Origin: an uncultured Megasphaera sp.
Lineage (GTDB): Bacteria > Bacillota > Negativicutes > Veillonellales > Megasphaeraceae
Length of the DNA: 14,785 nucleotides
Direction of reading: 5' to 3'
Assembly: GCA_900548635.1 (NCBI GenBank)
Contig: URLP01000033.1
Span: 1-14,785, forward strand
Shown: in pieces, positions 13,206 through 14,785 of the stretch
How the letters are laid out: each line of letters opens with the position of its first letter
Numbering within the stretch: the stretch's first letter is position 1
Notes under the pieces: model-generated
Seen by the model: only the letters and a program-made list of their open reading frames with translations
Told to the model about the DNA's origin: nothing
Database searches by the model: none
Program-made: the position numbers and the translations under genes

Positions 13206-14090
13206 TTACAGCCATTTCTCACTGTGGCAGCAGATGGATATGAGGTCCTGCATGGGTTGGGTCAGGTATTTATTCTTGTGGTGTACCAGGCGGAAATGGC
13301 GCTTGAATTCAAGATCTGGCAAGGGGAGCTCGACGAGGCGGCCCGTTTTGATTTCGTCCTGGACCAGGCGGCGGGACAAGACGGCGAGCCCCAGGTTGGC
13401 CATGACGGCTTTCTTGATGGCTTCCAAATTGTTATAGACGCCGACGACCTGACAGGTCAGGTGGTGTGCTTCCAGGACGCGCTCAAAGAGATCCCGCGTG
13501 CCGCTTCCCTGTTCGCGGACGAAGACGGGCAGGCCATCCAGGTCCTGTGGCGCTGTAATGGCCTTGCGGCTCCATTCGCTGTCCGGCGAGGCGATGAGGG
13601 TCAGATAATCCGTAAGGATGGGGCGGGATACGAGATACGGCGACTGGACCCGTCCTTCGACGAGGGCCAGGTCCAATTTGTCTTCGATCAGGAACTGCTC
13701 CAGCTCTTCCGTGTTGTGGATGGCCGACAAGATAGACCAGTCAGGCCGCGTCCTGCGGCAATACGTCAGGAGCTCCACCAGGAAGATGTCGCCGATGGTG
13801 ATGCTCGCGCCCAGGCGGATAGGCAATGAGCGCTGCATGGCTGTCAGGCTGTCTTCAGCCTGCTGGCAGAGCGATAAAATCTGATAGGCATACTGTTTCA
13901 AGTTCTCGCCGGCAGCGGTCAGGTAAATATGACGACCCAGGCGTTCGAATAACAATATGCCGTAATGGTCTTCCATTTCATGGATGGCCTGGGTGACTGA
14001 CGGCTGGCTGATGTGGAGCTGGCGGGCCGCTTCGGTCATGCTCAGCCGCTCGCAGACAGTCAGGAAAATGCGGAAATGGCGCAAGGTCAT
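13206..14090 (-). CDS. LysR-family transcriptional regulator, YeiE-like
   Basis: A 294-aa LysR regulator. The N-terminal winged helix shows H-F-R-I-F-L-T-V-C-E, M-T-E-A-A-R-Q-L-H-I-S-Q-P-S-V-T-Q-A-I and L-F-E-R-L-G-R-H-I-Y-L-T-A-A-G. The effector domain has the R-L-G-A-S-x-T-I-G-D start, E-G-S-G-T-R-type segment (E-Q-G-S-G-T-R-D) and the A-V-M-A-N-L-G-L-A-V-L-S motif common to the CysB/YeiE branch. GGAG precedes the ATG. It is divergent from a YeiH-type gene across 125 bp, the same arrangement as yeiE-yeiH in enterobacteria, which supports but does not prove the subgroup. It probably controls that gene; the ligand is unknown. Confidence 0.9.
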   Translation of the reverse strand: MTLRHFRIFLTVCERLSMTEAARQLHISQPSVTQAIHEMEDHYGILLFERLGRHIYLTAAGENLKQYAYQILSLCQQAEDSLTAMQRSLPIRLGASITIGDIFLVELLTYCRRTRPDWSILSAIHNTEELEQFLIEDKLDLALVEGRVQSPYLVSRPILTDYLTLIASPDSEWSRKAITAPQDLDGLPVFVREQGSGTRDLFERVLEAHHLTCQVVGVYNNLEAIKKAVMANLGLAVLSRRLVQDEIKTGRLVELPLPDLEFKRHFRLVHHKNKYLTQPMQDLISICCHSEKWL

Positions 14091-14110
14091 GGACTTCTCC
14101 TCCTCGATTC

Positions 14111-14126
14111 ATAAGCAAATACTTAT
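14111..14126. promoter_or_regulatory. candidate LysR operator (dyad and repeat)
   Basis: ATAAG-N6-CTTAT (14111-14126) is a perfect 5-bp dyad typical in size for LysR boxes. Its right arm ACTTAT recurs at 14152-14157, 31 bp away (about three helical turns), overlapping the YeiH-side -35. The positions suit an autoregulated divergent pair. Confidence 0.45.
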
Positions 14127-14133
14127 AGATTAT

Positions 14134-14162
14134 ATTATATCCTAGTATTTTACTTATTAAAA
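14134..14162 (-). promoter_or_regulatory. probable promoter of the YeiE-like LysR gene
   Basis: On the minus strand TTTTAA (14157-14162) and a perfect TATAAT (14134-14139) are 17 bp apart. A second TATAAT overlaps at 14129-14134. The -35 region overlaps that of the divergent promoter. Confidence 0.5.
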
Positions 14163-14177
14163 GAGGCAGATTATACT
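14149..14177 (+). promoter_or_regulatory. promoter of the YeiH-type gene
   Basis: TTTACT (14149-14154) and TATACT (14172-14177) are 17 bp apart; the start site should be near 14184, about 30 nt before the ATG. Confidence 0.6.
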
Positions 14178-14215
14178 GGAGGCATCTCAAATATCAGTAT
14201 AGGAGTGACTTCATC

Positions 14216-14785
14216 ATGCATTTATCCACTATGATCGACTGGCGCCACGCCCTGCTCGGCGTCGTCCTGACCCTGGCCTGTTCCCTGGCCGGCCAATCCC
14301 TGGCAGCTCTGCCTGGCTTTTCCCTCATCGGCCATCTCGTCCTGGCCCTGCTATTGGGCATGGTCATCCAGGTCTGCCGTCCCGTCACCCTGGCAGCCCG
14401 GGAAAGTACGGGCTTCATTGCCAACAAATTCCTCCGGGCCGGCATCATCTTCCTGGGGTTCAAGCTGAATCTCATCGTCCTGGTCAGCGCCGGTCTGCAA
14501 AGTCTGGAAGCGGCAGTCTTTGTCGTCGCCATCATGATTCCCCTCAATTACGCCGCCGCCCGTTTCCTGCGCGTCGACCACACCCTGGCCCTGCTCACGG
14601 CCTGTGGCTGCAGCATCTGCGGCGCCGCCGCCGTCATGGGCGTGTCCGGCGCCCTCAAGGCCAAGGCCGACCAGTCCGTCCTGGCCGTCGCCATCGTAGC
14701 CATCCTGGGCACGGTCTTTACACTCATCGAAGTCTTCACCCAGCCCATCCTGGGCTTTACGGACAGCCAGTTCGGCGTCATGGCC
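14216..14785 (+). CDS. YeiH/UPF0324-family membrane protein, N-terminal part
   Basis: The window holds the first 190 codons; the gene continues beyond the right edge (the family is about 330-350 aa). It is a multi-helix inner-membrane protein, with the family features L-A-L-L-L-G-M-V-I, F-L-R-A-G-I-I-F-L-G-F-K-L and the signature C-G-C-S-I-C-G-A-A-A-V (about 136-146), followed by further helices. The family is annotated as putative sulfate exporters, though the substrate is not firmly established. AGGAG lies 10 nt before the ATG. It is divergent from a YeiE-like regulator. Because it is open to the edge it would be missed by a finder that needs a stop codon. Confidence 0.9.
   Translation, partial: MHLSTMIDWRHALLGVVLTLACSLAGQSLAALPGFSLIGHLVLALLLGMVIQVCRPVTLAARESTGFIANKFLRAGIIFLGFKLNLIVLVSAGLQSLEAAVFVVAIMIPLNYAAARFLRVDHTLALLTACGCSICGAAAVMGVSGALKAKADQSVLAVAIVAILGTVFTLIEVFTQPILGFTDSQFGVMA

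Noticed and set aside
13089..13829. A 246-codon plus-strand frame opposite the YeiE-like gene
   Set aside because: It is antisense to an intact LysR gene and shows no family motifs.
14194..14781. Minus-strand frames at the right edge
   Set aside because: They are antisense to the YeiH-type gene, which has the conserved C-G-C-S-I-C-G signature and a promoter and ribosome site.
1..14785. CRISPR arrays, insertion sequences or attachment sites
   Set aside because: No regularly spaced repeats, transposase or recombinase genes, or target-site duplications were seen; the tRNA has no flanking partial copy in the window.

Overview
The window looks like a chromosome segment of a Negativicutes bacterium (diderm Firmicutes), most likely Megasphaera or a close relative. 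This rests on a Firmicutes-type rimP-nusA-ylxR-ylxQ-infB-rbfA-nrnA order, clean Shine-Dalgarno sites, strongly GC-ending codons, and an ArnT-like/GT2 pair of the kind used to decorate an envelope. The genus is inference; the sequence alone does not fix it.

Positions 1-5432 (minus strand) hold the translation/transcription-factor operon. A near-consensus promoter (TTGTCA-17-TATACT) and a structured leader precede rimP, followed by nusA, ylxR (rnpM), ylxQ, infB, rbfA and the first 30 codons of nrnA. The leader can form either a terminator-like hairpin or a competing pairing, which is what attenuation of a nusA operon would need.

Positions 5421-7473 (minus) hold a transcript that starts at a strong promoter before coaE, continues through a membrane-anchored lytic transglycosylase (TTG start), a tRNA-Leu(CAG) only 5 nt further on and a terminator-like hairpin, then an uncharacterised 199-aa protein. 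An open frame running back through the tRNA gives a false, longer start for that protein.

Positions 7546-9240 hold a short-chain dehydrogenase gene (minus), divergent from a LysR regulator gene. Downstream of the SDR lie a flavodoxin cut off halfway and the middle of a hexapeptide acetyltransferase, joined at one junction. This looks like an internal deletion in a former SDR-flavodoxin-acetyltransferase operon.

Positions 9267-12955 (plus) hold the LysR regulator, then an ArnT-like membrane glycosyltransferase and an overlapping GT2 polyprenyl-phosphate glycosyltransferase, ending in a strong bidirectional terminator. The promoter of the pair has a poor -35 and an 11-bp-phased direct repeat (TTTAGG-N5-TTTAGG) with the geometry of an OmpR/PmrA-family site.

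Positions 12961-14785 hold a MarR-family relic, a LysR regulator (minus) and, divergently, the start of a YeiH-type (UPF0324) membrane protein cut by the window end. The shared 125-bp promoter region is AT-rich and carries repeated and dyad elements. No CRISPR array, insertion sequence or complete mobile element was seen.
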